Below are positions 33,813 through 41,824 of a stretch of 64,000 nucleotides of DNA, piece by piece; position 1 is the stretch's first letter, and the number at the start of each line of letters is the position of its first letter. Location of the stretch: the NCBI GenBank assembly GCA_937996235.1, contig CALKVK010000009.1:496001-560000 (forward strand), read 5' to 3'. The position numbers and the translations under genes were made by a program. Source of the stretch: an uncultured bacterium (GTDB taxonomy: Bacteria > Planctomycetota > JAJSAM01 > JAJVHW01). The notes beneath the pieces are model-generated. The model ran no database searches and was not told where the DNA came from. It was given only the letters and a program-made list of their open reading frames with translations.

Positions 33813-35126
33813 GTGCACGACCTCGTTCGCATCGACACCCTCCCGAGCCGCGTCGGCGAAACGGTCCGCATCGGCGGCTGGGTCACCCACCTGCGCTCCA
33901 AGGGCAGCATCTGCTTCGCCGTCGTGCGCGACGGCAGCGCCGTCGTGCAGTGCGTCGCGACGCGCGCCGACGCAGGCGACGACGTCTTCGCGACGGCGTG
34001 CGGCCTGACGGTGGAGACGAGCGTGATCGTCAGCGGCACGGTGCGCTCCGACGCGCGCAGCCCCGGCGGCGTCGAGCTCGGCGTGGCGACCGTCGAGGTC
34101 GTCGGCCGGAGCGTGGACTACCCCATCGCGCCGAAGGAGCACGGTGTCGGCTTCCTCCAGGAACAGCGCCACCTGTGGGTGCGCTCGTCGCGGCAGCACG
34201 CGGCGCTGCGGATCCGGCACGAGGTCGAGGCCGCGATCATGGAGTTCCTCCACGCGGACGGCTTCGTCCGGTTCGACACGCCGATCCTGACGCCGTGCGC
34301 CGCCGAGGGCACGAGCAACCTGTTCGCGACGGAGTACTTCGACCTCGGCGAGGCGTACCTGGCGCAGACGGGCCAGCTGTACGTCGAGGCCGGCATGATG
34401 GCGTTCGGGCGCGTGTACTGCTTCGGTCCGACGTTCCGCGCGGAGAAGTCGAAGACGCGGCGCCACCTCACCGAGTTCTGGATGGTCGAGCCGGAGGCGG
34501 CGTTCGTCGACCACGCGGGCAACCTCGAAATCCAGGAGCGCATGGTCTCGCACGTGGTGGCGCGCTGTCTCGAGCGGCGCCGAGCGGATCTGGAACTCCT
34601 CGGGCGCGACCTCTCCGCCCTCGAGCGCGTGCAGCCGCCGTTCCCGCGCATCACGTACGACGAGGCGCTCGAGATCGTGCGCGCGCACGCGCCCGACGAC
34701 GGATCCGTGCCGCCTCTCACGTGGGGCGAGGACCTCGGCGCTCCCCACGAGGTCCTGATCTCGGACCGCTTCGACCGGCCCGTGTTCGTGGAGCGCTATC
34801 CCGCTGCGGTGAAGGCCTTCTACATGCAGCCCGATCCGGCGCGCCCCGAGGTCGCGCTGTGCGCCGACCTCCTCGCGCCCGGCTTCGGCGAGATCGTCGG
34901 CGGAAGCCAGCGCATCCACGACGAGGCGTTGCTGCGGCAGCGCATCGAGGAGCACGGCCTGCCGGTCGACGCGTACCAGTGGTACCTCGACCTGCGCCGC
35001 TACGGCAGCGTGCCCCACTCGGGGTTCGGGCTCGGCATCGAACGCACGGTGCTCTGGATCAGCGGCCTGCCGCACGTCCGCGAGGCGATCGCGTTCCCCC
35101 GGATGCTGTACAGGATCTACCCGTGA
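33813..35126 (+). CDS. asnS: Asparaginyl-tRNA synthetase
   Basis: This 437-residue class II aminoacyl-tRNA synthetase attaches asparagine to tRNA-Asn. The N-terminal OB fold (about 1-100) is followed by the motif 2 arginine segment (FGPTFRAEKS) and motif 3 (FGLGIERTVLWISG). The block ISDRFDRPVFVERYPAAVKAF and the ending FPRMLYRIYP are of AsnRS type, not the AspRS type. The start is a GTG at 33813 with AGGAG nearby. It ends in a 4-bp overlap with moxR. With asparagine synthetase at the left edge it argues for direct tRNA-Asn charging rather than the amidotransferase route. Confidence 0.9.
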   Translation: MHDLVRIDTLPSRVGETVRIGGWVTHLRSKGSICFAVVRDGSAVVQCVATRADAGDDVFATACGLTVETSVIVSGTVRSDARSPGGVELGVATVEVVGRSVDYPIAPKEHGVGFLQEQRHLWVRSSRQHAALRIRHEVEAAIMEFLHADGFVRFDTPILTPCAAEGTSNLFATEYFDLGEAYLAQTGQLYVEAGMMAFGRVYCFGPTFRAEKSKTRRHLTEFWMVEPEAAFVDHAGNLEIQERMVSHVVARCLERRRADLELLGRDLSALERVQPPFPRITYDEALEIVRAHAPDDGSVPPLTWGEDLGAPHEVLISDRFDRPVFVERYPAAVKAFYMQPDPARPEVALCADLLAPGFGEIVGGSQRIHDEALLRQRIEEHGLPVDAYQWYLDLRRYGSVPHSGFGLGIERTVLWISGLPHVREAIAFPRMLYRIYP

Positions 35127-36121
35127 CCGCGCTCGGCGGCGCCGATGCGCTCGCGCGCGCCCTCGCCGCGACGCGCGGCGACCTCGAGCGCGTGAAGGCC
35201 GCCGTCGCGACGCGGGTCGTCGGGAACGACGACGTCGTCGAGGACCTGCTGACGGCGCTCCTCGCCGGCGGCCACGTCCTGCTCGAAGGCCCGCCGGGGC
35301 TCGGAAAGACGCTCCTCGTCCGGACGCTCGCGGCGGCCCTGGCGCTCGACCACCGCCGCGTGCAGTGCACGCCGGACCTCATGCCGGGCGACGTGACGGG
35401 CGCCACGCTGCTCGTGCCGGGCGAAGCGAGTCCCCAGTTCCACTTCGCCGAGGGGCCGGTCTTCACCAACGTGCTCCTCGCGGACGAGATCAACCGCGCG
35501 ACGCCGAAGACGCAGTCCGCGCTGCTCGAGGCGATGGAGGAGCACCAGGTCACCGTGGGCGGCACGACGCACCGCCTGCCGGACCCGTTCGTCGTGCTCG
35601 CCACGCAGAACCCGGTGGAGATGGAGGGCACGTACCCGCTCCCGGAGGCGCAGCTCGACCGCTTCCTGTTGAAGGTCGTCCTGCGCCAGCCCGGTCCGGG
35701 AGTCCTCGCGGAGATCCTGCGCCGCACGACGGGCGGCGACGAGCCGCCTCCGCCGCCCGAACTGACGGCCGCGGGTCTCGGTGCGGCGCGCGCGCTCGTG
35801 CGCTCCGTGGTCGTCGCACCCGCGCTGCTCGACCGCGTCGCGCAGCTCGTCGCGGCGACGCACGCCGCCTCGCCGGACGCACCCGAGCTGGTCCGACGCT
35901 CGGTTCGGCTCGGCGTCTCGCCGCGCGGCGCTCGCGCGCTCGTCCTCGCGGCGAAGTCGCGGGCGGTACTCGCGGGTCGCCCGCACGTCGCCGTCGACGA
36001 CATCGAACGTGTTCTGCTTCCGGCGCTCGCCCACCGGCTCCTGCTCGGGTTCGACGCCGAGACGCACGGCGTGACGGCGGCCGACGTCGTCGCCGCGGTC
36101 GCACCGCGGCTGCGCGTCTGA
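35123..36121 (+). CDS. MoxR-family AAA+ ATPase
   Basis: This 332-residue ATPase has Walker A GPPGLGKT (56-63), Walker B LLADEINRA (about 119-127) and the arginine-finger region of the family with QSALLEAMEEHQVTVGG. MoxR ATPases act with DUF58 and von Willebrand A membrane proteins, possibly inserting metals or assembling complexes. The GTG start overlaps the asnS stop. The usual partners (DUF58, BatA-like) are found on the opposite strand about 5.7 kb away (41.8-40.2 kb), so the cluster is split here. A 380-bp gap follows. Confidence 0.92.
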   Translation: MTALGGADALARALAATRGDLERVKAAVATRVVGNDDVVEDLLTALLAGGHVLLEGPPGLGKTLLVRTLAAALALDHRRVQCTPDLMPGDVTGATLLVPGEASPQFHFAEGPVFTNVLLADEINRATPKTQSALLEAMEEHQVTVGGTTHRLPDPFVVLATQNPVEMEGTYPLPEAQLDRFLLKVVLRQPGPGVLAEILRRTTGGDEPPPPPELTAAGLGAARALVRSVVVAPALLDRVAQLVAATHAASPDAPELVRRSVRLGVSPRGARALVLAAKSRAVLAGRPHVAVDDIERVLLPALAHRLLLGFDAETHGVTAADVVAAVAPRLRV

Positions 36122-36271
36122 CCGCCTCCCCCGCGCGACCGAGCCGCCAGGCGCATCACCGTCGGCGGCGCAGGAGCCACGGCCGCGCCTGCGGTACGGC
36201 GCGCCCGGGCGGGAGCCCGTGCTCCTGTGTCCGCGGCACGGGGCCGACGTGAGTCGCCGGCGAGCCCGCGC

Positions 36272-36424
36272 TCAGTCGGCGAGCGGCGCGGCGTCGTCCG
36301 GCGCGGTCGCGACGCGCACCCGCAGGCGCGTTCCACGGGCGCCCGCTGCAGGACGGGCGGCGTGCACGGCACCGTGAGAGCAGCGCTGCCGGCTGACGGG
36401 GCGCGAGGTCGAACGCTCCCGGAA
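36272..36424 (-). pseudogene. Probable histidine-kinase C-terminal remnant
   Basis: The minus-strand frame ending at TGA 36272 has no start codon and runs from an in-frame stop at 36425. Its last residues read as the end of a GHKL ATPase domain: a HGAVHAARPAAGARGTRLRV-like segment followed by RVATAPDDAAPLAD. The Gly-Thr-Arg-hydrophobic-Val-Arg-Val pattern is what closes kinases of two-component systems. The residues upstream of HGAV no longer match the family, as expected for decay. No other coding potential is seen in 36122-36501. It may be chance, as the match is short. Confidence 0.35.
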
Positions 36425-36425
36425 T

Positions 36426-36458
36426 CACGGCGGGAGGGTCTCTCGACCCTCCCGCGTG
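36426..36458. terminator. Hairpin after the secreted propeller protein
   Basis: Positions 36430-36440 pair perfectly with 36445-36455 (11 bp) around TCTC; with a bulged G at 36429 the stem extends by three pairs (36426-36428 with 36456-36458). It lies about 44 nt after the stop of the minus-strand gene and can serve both directions. No T tract is present. Confidence 0.55.
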
Positions 36459-36501
36459 ATGTTGCACGAAGCCTAGCGCGTGGCCGCGCGAGCGGTCTCG
36501 G

Positions 36502-38712
36502 CTAGTGCGTGTAGCACGTCGCGTAGCGACGGATCTGGCCCACGAACACCTGGGTCGGGGGCACCGGACGGTTCGGATCCATCGCAGCGAGGTTGCCCGT
36601 CCCGGCCACCGCCGCGAACAGGAACGCGCACGGGTAGTACGGGTCGAGCGTCGCGAACGTCGGGTTCGGGCCGACCTCCTTCGTCTGGACCGCGCTCGGG
36701 TTGACCGAGACGCCGAACAGACCGGAGATGTTGAGACGCAGGTCGAGGACCGTCTCGCCGCCCGTGTTGGCGATGTACCAGACGACCGGGACCGAGTTGC
36801 CGGAGAACGGGCTCAGCCACTGCTGGTTGCCCCAGACGCCGGTCGGGTTCTTCACGTTGTCCGTGAAGGTCGACTCGATGCCGTCGCGGTTCTGACCGGC
36901 GCCCAGGAAGCCGCCGCTCAGCGGAGGCGCCTGCAGGTACAGGCTGACCGAGCCGTTGGGATCGTTCAGACCGCCCTGGTTGGTCACGAGCGCGGCGCGG
37001 ATGCCGCCGAACCCGATGATGCTCCAGTCCACGTCGACCGGGTTGCTGCCGACCTCGTACGTGCCGCGGACCGTGTTGTCCTGCACGTTGATGACCGTCA
37101 GCGACGAGTCGAGCGTGTTCGTGACCGCCACGCGACCGAGCAGGAAGCTGTCCGCCGCGACGCTCGTCGGGCCGCGCCCCGTCTGGATCGACGTGCGGTG
37201 GCTCGCGTTGTCCTTGATCGCCTCGCACGGCGACGGCGCACCCGGCTGACCGGCGAAGCTGACCGTGATGCCCTGCAGGTCGATGCCCACGAGGTTGTTG
37301 GCCGCGAAGTCCGACACGTACAGCGTCGTGCGCGCGAGCGAGAGGTCCGTCGAGATGCTGACGTCACGCGGGCTCGAGAAGCCGGTGAAGCGGCCGAGCC
37401 GCTGCAGGTTGCGCGAGTCGAGCACGGAGACGGTCGCCGTGCGCTGATCGACCAGGTAGATGAACGTGTGGCCGGTGGTGTTGTCCCAGCGCGGGTCGGT
37501 GACCATGCCGCCCGGGCGTCCCGTGCGGACCGGTCCCGGCGGGACCGTCGAGATCAGCGAGAAGTCCGTGATGCCCTGGTTGAAGCGGTTCACGAAGCCC
37601 GTCAGGTTGATCTCGTAGACGCCGGTGCTGGTGGTGGCGAGCAGGACGAGGCCCGTCGCGTAGCAGCTCGGCGAGAAGAAGAGCTGGAGCGAGCACGGGG
37701 ACGCGAACGGCTGGAGCGTCCACTGCGGGCTGCCGGGGCGCAGACCGGCCGGGGGCGGCGTGATGCCCTTGGTCTGGAACTGCGTGCGGAAGACGCCCGT
37801 GACCTCGTCGTACGTGCCGTTCGGCGACTGGAACACGCCGGCCGCGGCGTTGAAGGTCCACTGGAGGCCCGCATCGCGGCGGAACGGGTTGCCGAACACG
37901 TCGGCGACGGGCGACGCCGTGCCGAGCTGGTCGACGCCCTGCATGAGGAACTGGATCGTCGTGCGCGGCGGGTAGCCGAAGCACGGGTCCGGCGTGAACA
38001 CGACGTCGAAGCCGTTGCGCTCGAGCGTGACGCCCGTGCCGCCGCCGGCGCCGGGGATCGGCGTGGGCGGGTTCGTCGACGCGTCCTGCACCGTGATGCT
38101 GGAGATGACGGTGCTGGGGTCGATCGGCTCGTTGAACGTCGCGACGACGCGCTGCTGCAGGCCGATGTTCACCTGGCCGTCGATCGGGCTGATCTTGCGC
38201 AGCACCGGGTTGTAGACGTCGGTGCCGACCGACCACGTGGTCGTGAAGTCGCGCAGGCCGTTGTTCAGCAGGCGACCCGACGAGTTGCGCAGCGAGCGCT
38301 TCAGGTTCAGCGTGTACTGGCCCTGGGCCAGCAGGCCGCCGTTCGCCGCGTCGCGCGGGTTGAAGAAGATCCGGTCGCCGCGCACGGTCGGCGTGCCGGG
38401 CAGACGGTTGAAGCTCGAGTCGTAGACCTCGACCTTCGACGTCAGGCGGTTGAACGTGTTCTGGTTGTCGATCACGTCGCGCTTGTTGACCGGGCTCGAG
38501 AAGCGCACGGTCACGAGTCCGTTGAGACCGGGGTCCGACAGGTCGGCCGTGGTCTCCTGATTGAGGGTGGGCGTCACCAGCGTGACGACGAGATCCTTCT
38601 CGTTGTTCACGCGGGCGCGCTTGCCCGTCTTCGCCTCCGCTGCGGTCAGTCCGACCGACAGCGCACCGGCGAACGCGAGCGCAACGCTTCCAGCCACAGC
38701 GATGCGGTTCAT
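36502..38712 (-). CDS. Secreted protein with Ig-like domains and a beta-propeller-like region
   Basis: The 736-residue protein starts at ATG 38712 with a signal peptide (residues 1-27). Two SbsA-type Ig-like domains follow (about 40-155, with LNGLVTVRFSSPVNKRDV, and about 165-290, with ISPIDGQVNIGLQQRVVATF). A region of repeated short beta strands (about 370-600) resembles YVTN/NHL propellers (HTFIYLVDQRTATVSVLDS, TTLYVSDFAANNLVGIDLQ). The C-terminal part (about 600-736) is a compact beta-rich domain with Cys pairs. The N-terminal layout matches the other large secreted protein, and both have perfect hairpins at their ends. Likely cell-surface or extracellular; ligand unknown. Confidence 0.78.
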   Translation of the reverse strand: MNRIAVAGSVALAFAGALSVGLTAAEAKTGKRARVNNEKDLVVTLVTPTLNQETTADLSDPGLNGLVTVRFSSPVNKRDVIDNQNTFNRLTSKVEVYDSSFNRLPGTPTVRGDRIFFNPRDAANGGLLAQGQYTLNLKRSLRNSSGRLLNNGLRDFTTTWSVGTDVYNPVLRKISPIDGQVNIGLQQRVVATFNEPIDPSTVISSITVQDASTNPPTPIPGAGGGTGVTLERNGFDVVFTPDPCFGYPPRTTIQFLMQGVDQLGTASPVADVFGNPFRRDAGLQWTFNAAAGVFQSPNGTYDEVTGVFRTQFQTKGITPPPAGLRPGSPQWTLQPFASPCSLQLFFSPSCYATGLVLLATTSTGVYEINLTGFVNRFNQGITDFSLISTVPPGPVRTGRPGGMVTDPRWDNTTGHTFIYLVDQRTATVSVLDSRNLQRLGRFTGFSSPRDVSISTDLSLARTTLYVSDFAANNLVGIDLQGITVSFAGQPGAPSPCEAIKDNASHRTSIQTGRGPTSVAADSFLLGRVAVTNTLDSSLTVINVQDNTVRGTYEVGSNPVDVDWSIIGFGGIRAALVTNQGGLNDPNGSVSLYLQAPPLSGGFLGAGQNRDGIESTFTDNVKNPTGVWGNQQWLSPFSGNSVPVVWYIANTGGETVLDLRLNISGLFGVSVNPSAVQTKEVGPNPTFATLDPYYPCAFLFAAVAGTGNLAAMDPNRPVPPTQVFVGQIRRYATCYTH

Positions 38713-38749
38713 GGAGTCACTCCCAGGATTGCGTGATCCGCTCGACCAG

Positions 38750-38777
38750 ATACTAGGACCGGACGTACCGCCGTCAA
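38750..38777 (-). promoter_or_regulatory. Predicted promoter of the secreted propeller protein
   Basis: On the minus strand TTGACG (38777-38772) and TAGTAT (38755-38750) are separated by 16 bp. The start site near 38743 gives a leader of about 31 nt with GGGAG before the ATG. Confidence 0.62.
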
Positions 38778-39122
38778 GCGGTGGCGTCACCTCAGCCCGG
38801 TTTCCTTCCAGCAAGCACCGTGCCTCGCGGGGGCAGGCCCCGCGGCAGGGGTATCCTACCCCGTTTCCCCCCCTCGGATGGAAGCTCCGTTTCCTACGCG
38901 GCCGAGGTCGCTGTCAACGATCGTGTGCAGGACCGGTCCCCGCGGCGCCTGCTGCTCCGTAGCAGCGGGGAGCGCCCAGGCGGGCGGCGGCCGTCCGGTC
39001 CCGCGGCGCGCGACGGGCCCTGGGGGCCGGAGGACGGGCCGGACGCAGCCACTCGCGCACGCCGACCGTTCGCGACGCAGGGCGGCGGAGCCGACGTACG
39101 GCAGGGGCGGGTCGCGCGCGGC
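38778..39122. other. 345-bp gap without a gene
   Basis: This gap separates the response regulator (ends 39123) from the promoter of the propeller protein. I find no credible ORF. A 6-bp hairpin with CCGT loop (38949-38964) stands about 160 nt after the response-regulator stop. Nothing else is seen. Confidence 0.6.
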
Positions 39123-39539
39123 TCAGGCGGTCGGTGGAGCCGCGCCCCGCGGCGCGGTCTCGCGGACGCCCATCACGCGCTCCACCGCCGAGAGCAGCGC
39201 CTCGACCTGGAACGGCTTCGAGAGGTAGTCGTCGGCGCCGTAGAGCAGGAAGTCCGAGATGCTCTGCTTGCGCGCGTAGCCCGTGAGCACGATGACCTTC
39301 ACGGCCGGATGCGCGGCCTTGATGCGCCGCAGCAGCTCGAACCCGTCGATGCCGGGCATGACGACGTCCGAGAGCACCAGGTCGTAGCCGCCCGTGCCGA
39401 GCGCCGTGAGCGCGTCCTCGCCGCTCTCGGCGATGTCGACGGTGTAGCCGCGACGCACGAGCACGCGGCGCAGCAGGTCGCGAACGTACGTCTCGTCGTC
39501 CACGACGAGGATCCGGCGCGCGGGGGGCATCTCGCTCAT
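39123..39539 (-). CDS. Stand-alone response-regulator receiver domain (CheY-like)
   Basis: This 138-residue protein is a single receiver domain. The acidic pair Asp14-Asp15, phosphoacceptor Asp58 (in LVLSDVVMPG), Thr86 (VLTGYA) and Lys108 (LSKPF) are all present, so it should be phosphorylated. No output domain follows. The ATG at 39539 is chosen because GGGGG lies just upstream; an in-frame ATG at 39563 is possible. No sensor kinase gene is adjacent; the only kinase-like trace is the remnant at 36272-36424. It lies 120 bp after the DUF58/BatA operon. Confidence 0.88.
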   Translation of the reverse strand: MSEMPPARRILVVDDETYVRDLLRRVLVRRGYTVDIAESGEDALTALGTGGYDLVLSDVVMPGIDGFELLRRIKAAHPAVKVIVLTGYARKQSISDFLLYGADDYLSKPFQVEALLSAVERVMGVRETAPRGAAPPTA

Positions 39540-39659
39540 GCGTACCCCCGGTATCGGGTGCACCCCAGGTGCGGCTTGACCCCTCGGTGCCCGTCGCGAC
39601 GGGATGGGGCGGGGTGCGGCCCTCGCGAGTCCGTGCCCGAGCCTCGCGGACGGGCCGGG

Positions 39660-40253
39660 CTAGGGGAACGCCTCGTACGGGTTGCTGAGCTTCTGGTCCA
39701 CGACGCCCCCGTCGCGGACGACGACGTAACCCTTCGCGACCACCCCGGCGCGGGCCACCTCGACCTGCACGCGGCCGTCGTGCGTGTCGAGGCTCTCGAG
39801 GTCCGTCTTGATCGTGACGCGGTCGTAGCCCATCGCGTGCAGCGTCCGCCGGATGTCGTCGGCGAGGCGCTCCGTCTTCGTGCGCCCGAGCAGATCGCGG
39901 ATCTCCGCCAGGGGGGCGCGGAGCTCCGCGAGTCCGGCCTGGACCGCCGCGAGCATCTCGGGCGGCGCCGACGACGCGCTGGGCGCGCCGCGCTGGAGCT
40001 CGCCCACCTTGGCGTCGAGCGCGTCGCAGCGCAGCGCGATGCGGTCGAGCGAGACCGCGATGCTCTGGAGCTGCGTGACGGCCTCGGTGAGCTGCGGCCC
40101 CGCTCCGAGCTCCTCCGACTTCTGCAGTTGCCGGCGGATCTCGGTCGCGCGCCCAAGGATCTTGTTCACGTTCAGGACGAGCCCGACGAGCAGGACGAGC
40201 TGCACGCCGACGAGCAGGAGCAGGGTGATCGCCATCCACGGGTCCATGCTCAC
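39660..40253 (-). CDS. Single-pass membrane coiled-coil protein
   Basis: This 197-residue protein begins at a GTG at 40253 that overlaps the stop of the BatA-like gene (GTGA); an ATG two codons later is the alternative. The N-terminal helix (about 8-30) is a strong membrane anchor (AITLLLLVGVQLVLLVGLVL-like). It is followed by a coiled coil with Gln, Leu and Glu heptads (about 32-115) and a small alpha/beta C-terminal domain of about 70 residues. I recognise no family. Its operon context ties it to the DUF58/BatA complex. Confidence 0.65.
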   Translation of the reverse strand: MSMDPWMAITLLLLVGVQLVLLVGLVLNVNKILGRATEIRRQLQKSEELGAGPQLTEAVTQLQSIAVSLDRIALRCDALDAKVGELQRGAPSASSAPPEMLAAVQAGLAELRAPLAEIRDLLGRTKTERLADDIRRTLHAMGYDRVTIKTDLESLDTHDGRVQVEVARAGVVAKGYVVVRDGGVVDQKLSNPYEAFP

Positions 40254-41824
40254 ATCCTGCCGCGTCGCGCCGGCCGGCCGACCGTGAAAAGGAGTTGCGG
40301 ACGCGCGTGCAGCGCCAGCGCGATCGCGAGCGCGGCGGCACCGATCCACGCGGCGACGGCGGCCGGCGCGTCGTCGTCGCGTGTCGCGACCGGCCGCAGG
40401 AGCGCGCGGACGTCGGCGGCGGTGGTCACGGCGGGGACGTCGCCGGCGGCCCGCGGCAACGCCTCGGCGCACTCGTCGGACACAGCCCACGCGTCCACCC
40501 CGCCGCACGCGCGGAGGAACAGCACGGCAGCGGCGGGATCGTCGAGCCAGGCGTCGTCCCCGCGCGGGTCGAGCGTGCACTCGACCCCGCCGTCCCACGC
40601 GACCGCCACGGCACCGCCCGGTCCGGCGAGCACTCCGCGCGCGTCGGCGCGGACTTCGAGCGTCCCGGTAACGGGCAGCTGCGTTGCGGGAGCGAACAGG
40701 ACGTCGGAGAGGACACCCGACGCCGCGAGGCGCGCACCGGGGACGGTCTCCGCGCCGGCGACGAGACGCGCAGCGTCGCCGTCCCCTTCGAGCGCGAGCC
40801 GCAAGACCCGCCCGGCGACGTCGGCGCCGCGCCGCCCCTCGCCGCCGACGACCACGCGCACGTCCGGGAGTGCCGGGTCGTGCCCGCCCGCGAGCTCCCA
40901 ACCCAGTGCGCCGACGAGCCGCTCGAGGCGCCTCGCCAGCCGCTCCGGCGCTCCCTCGACCCGCACGCGCGGGGCCGCGCGCGGCGCGGCCACGGTGAAC
41001 ACGTCGTCCCCGTCGAACGCGTCCGGCGGACCGACCCGCTCCACGCGGACCGCGCCCGCGGCGGCGGGAGCCGCCAGGCGCACCGTGAGCGGTCCGGCGC
41101 CGTCGGGCACGGCCGTTTCCGTCGCCGCGTCACCGGCCGTCACGCGCAGCGCCTGCACGAGGCCGGGCGCGCGGCGCACGTGGACGACGAGCTCCGCGCC
41201 GTCGAGCGCCGCCGCGACGATCGCAGCGTCCGGGCCGCACGGGCGACCGGCGCCGCGGACGAGGAGCCCGGGTGCGCCTGCGAGCTCCCTGTCGGAGAGC
41301 ACGAGCGCCCCGCCGCGGCGCTCGGCCGCGGCCCGCAGGGCCAGTCCCACGGTCGATGCGCGAGCCGTCCCCGCCGCGCGCTCCCGGGCGCGCCACGCTG
41401 CGACGTCGACGGGCTCGGCGTTCGGCGCGTCGAGGGAGACGATGTCGATGCGCGCTTCCGGGTCCACCTCGTGGACCGCTGCGACCAGCGCGTCCAGCGC
41501 GACGGACTCGAGGACCCTGCCCTCCGCGTCGAGCGCGCGGAACGCGGCGCGCCCGTCCACGCCGACCAGGACGCGCGGCGGAGCGTCGTGGAGCCGCGGG
41601 CCCGCCGCGGCGCACGCGAGCGCGGCGAGCGCGACGAGCGTCGTCGCCAGCGCGGCGTCGAAGCGGCGGGCGGGCGCGGCGCGCGGAGCGCTCGCGGCGT
41701 CGTCGCGCAGCGCGTCGATGCTCGAGACGACGAGCTCGCGCGCGGTCGCGAGGCGCCGGTGCAGGAGCCACGCGACGGGCACCGCGACGACGAGGAGCCA
41801 CGCCGCGGGCCGGTCGAACGTCAC
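40250..41824 (-). CDS. BatA-like membrane protein
   Basis: This 524-residue protein begins at a GTG overlapping the DUF58 stop codon. The first residues (FDRPAAWLLVVAVPVAWLLHRR) match the N-terminal membrane segment of aerotolerance-regulator BatA proteins. A second helix (about 58-78) and a long extracytoplasmic part follow, and a C-terminal helix lies about 20-40 residues before the end. The interior has von Willebrand-like stretches but no complete MIDAS motif, so metal binding is doubtful. It belongs with the DUF58 gene; the MoxR ATPase is the expected partner. Role in envelope homeostasis or protein maturation is inferred. Confidence 0.65.
   Translation of the reverse strand: MTFDRPAAWLLVVAVPVAWLLHRRLATARELVVSSIDALRDDAASAPRAAPARRFDAALATTLVALAALACAAAGPRLHDAPPRVLVGVDGRAAFRALDAEGRVLESVALDALVAAVHEVDPEARIDIVSLDAPNAEPVDVAAWRARERAAGTARASTVGLALRAAAERRGGALVLSDRELAGAPGLLVRGAGRPCGPDAAIVAAALDGAELVVHVRRAPGLVQALRVTAGDAATETAVPDGAGPLTVRLAAPAAAGAVRVERVGPPDAFDGDDVFTVAAPRAAPRVRVEGAPERLARRLERLVGALGWELAGGHDPALPDVRVVVGGEGRRGADVAGRVLRLALEGDGDAARLVAGAETVPGARLAASGVLSDVLFAPATQLPVTGTLEVRADARGVLAGPGGAVAVAWDGGVECTLDPRGDDAWLDDPAAAVLFLRACGGVDAWAVSDECAEALPRAAGDVPAVTTAADVRALLRPVATRDDDAPAAVAAWIGAAALAIALALHARPQLLFTVGRPARRGRM

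Larger units (their letters stand above)
36122..36501. other. 380-bp gap between moxR and the secreted propeller protein
   Basis: Apart from the histidine-kinase remnant (36272-36424) and the terminator hairpin (36426-36458), I see nothing that looks functional in this convergent gap. No promoter is needed since both flanking genes point into it. Confidence 0.6.

Noticed and set aside
40250..41824. A functional von Willebrand A domain in the BatA-like protein
   Set aside because: I could not find a full MIDAS motif (DxSxS with the later Thr and Asp), so only the membrane N-terminus supports the family.
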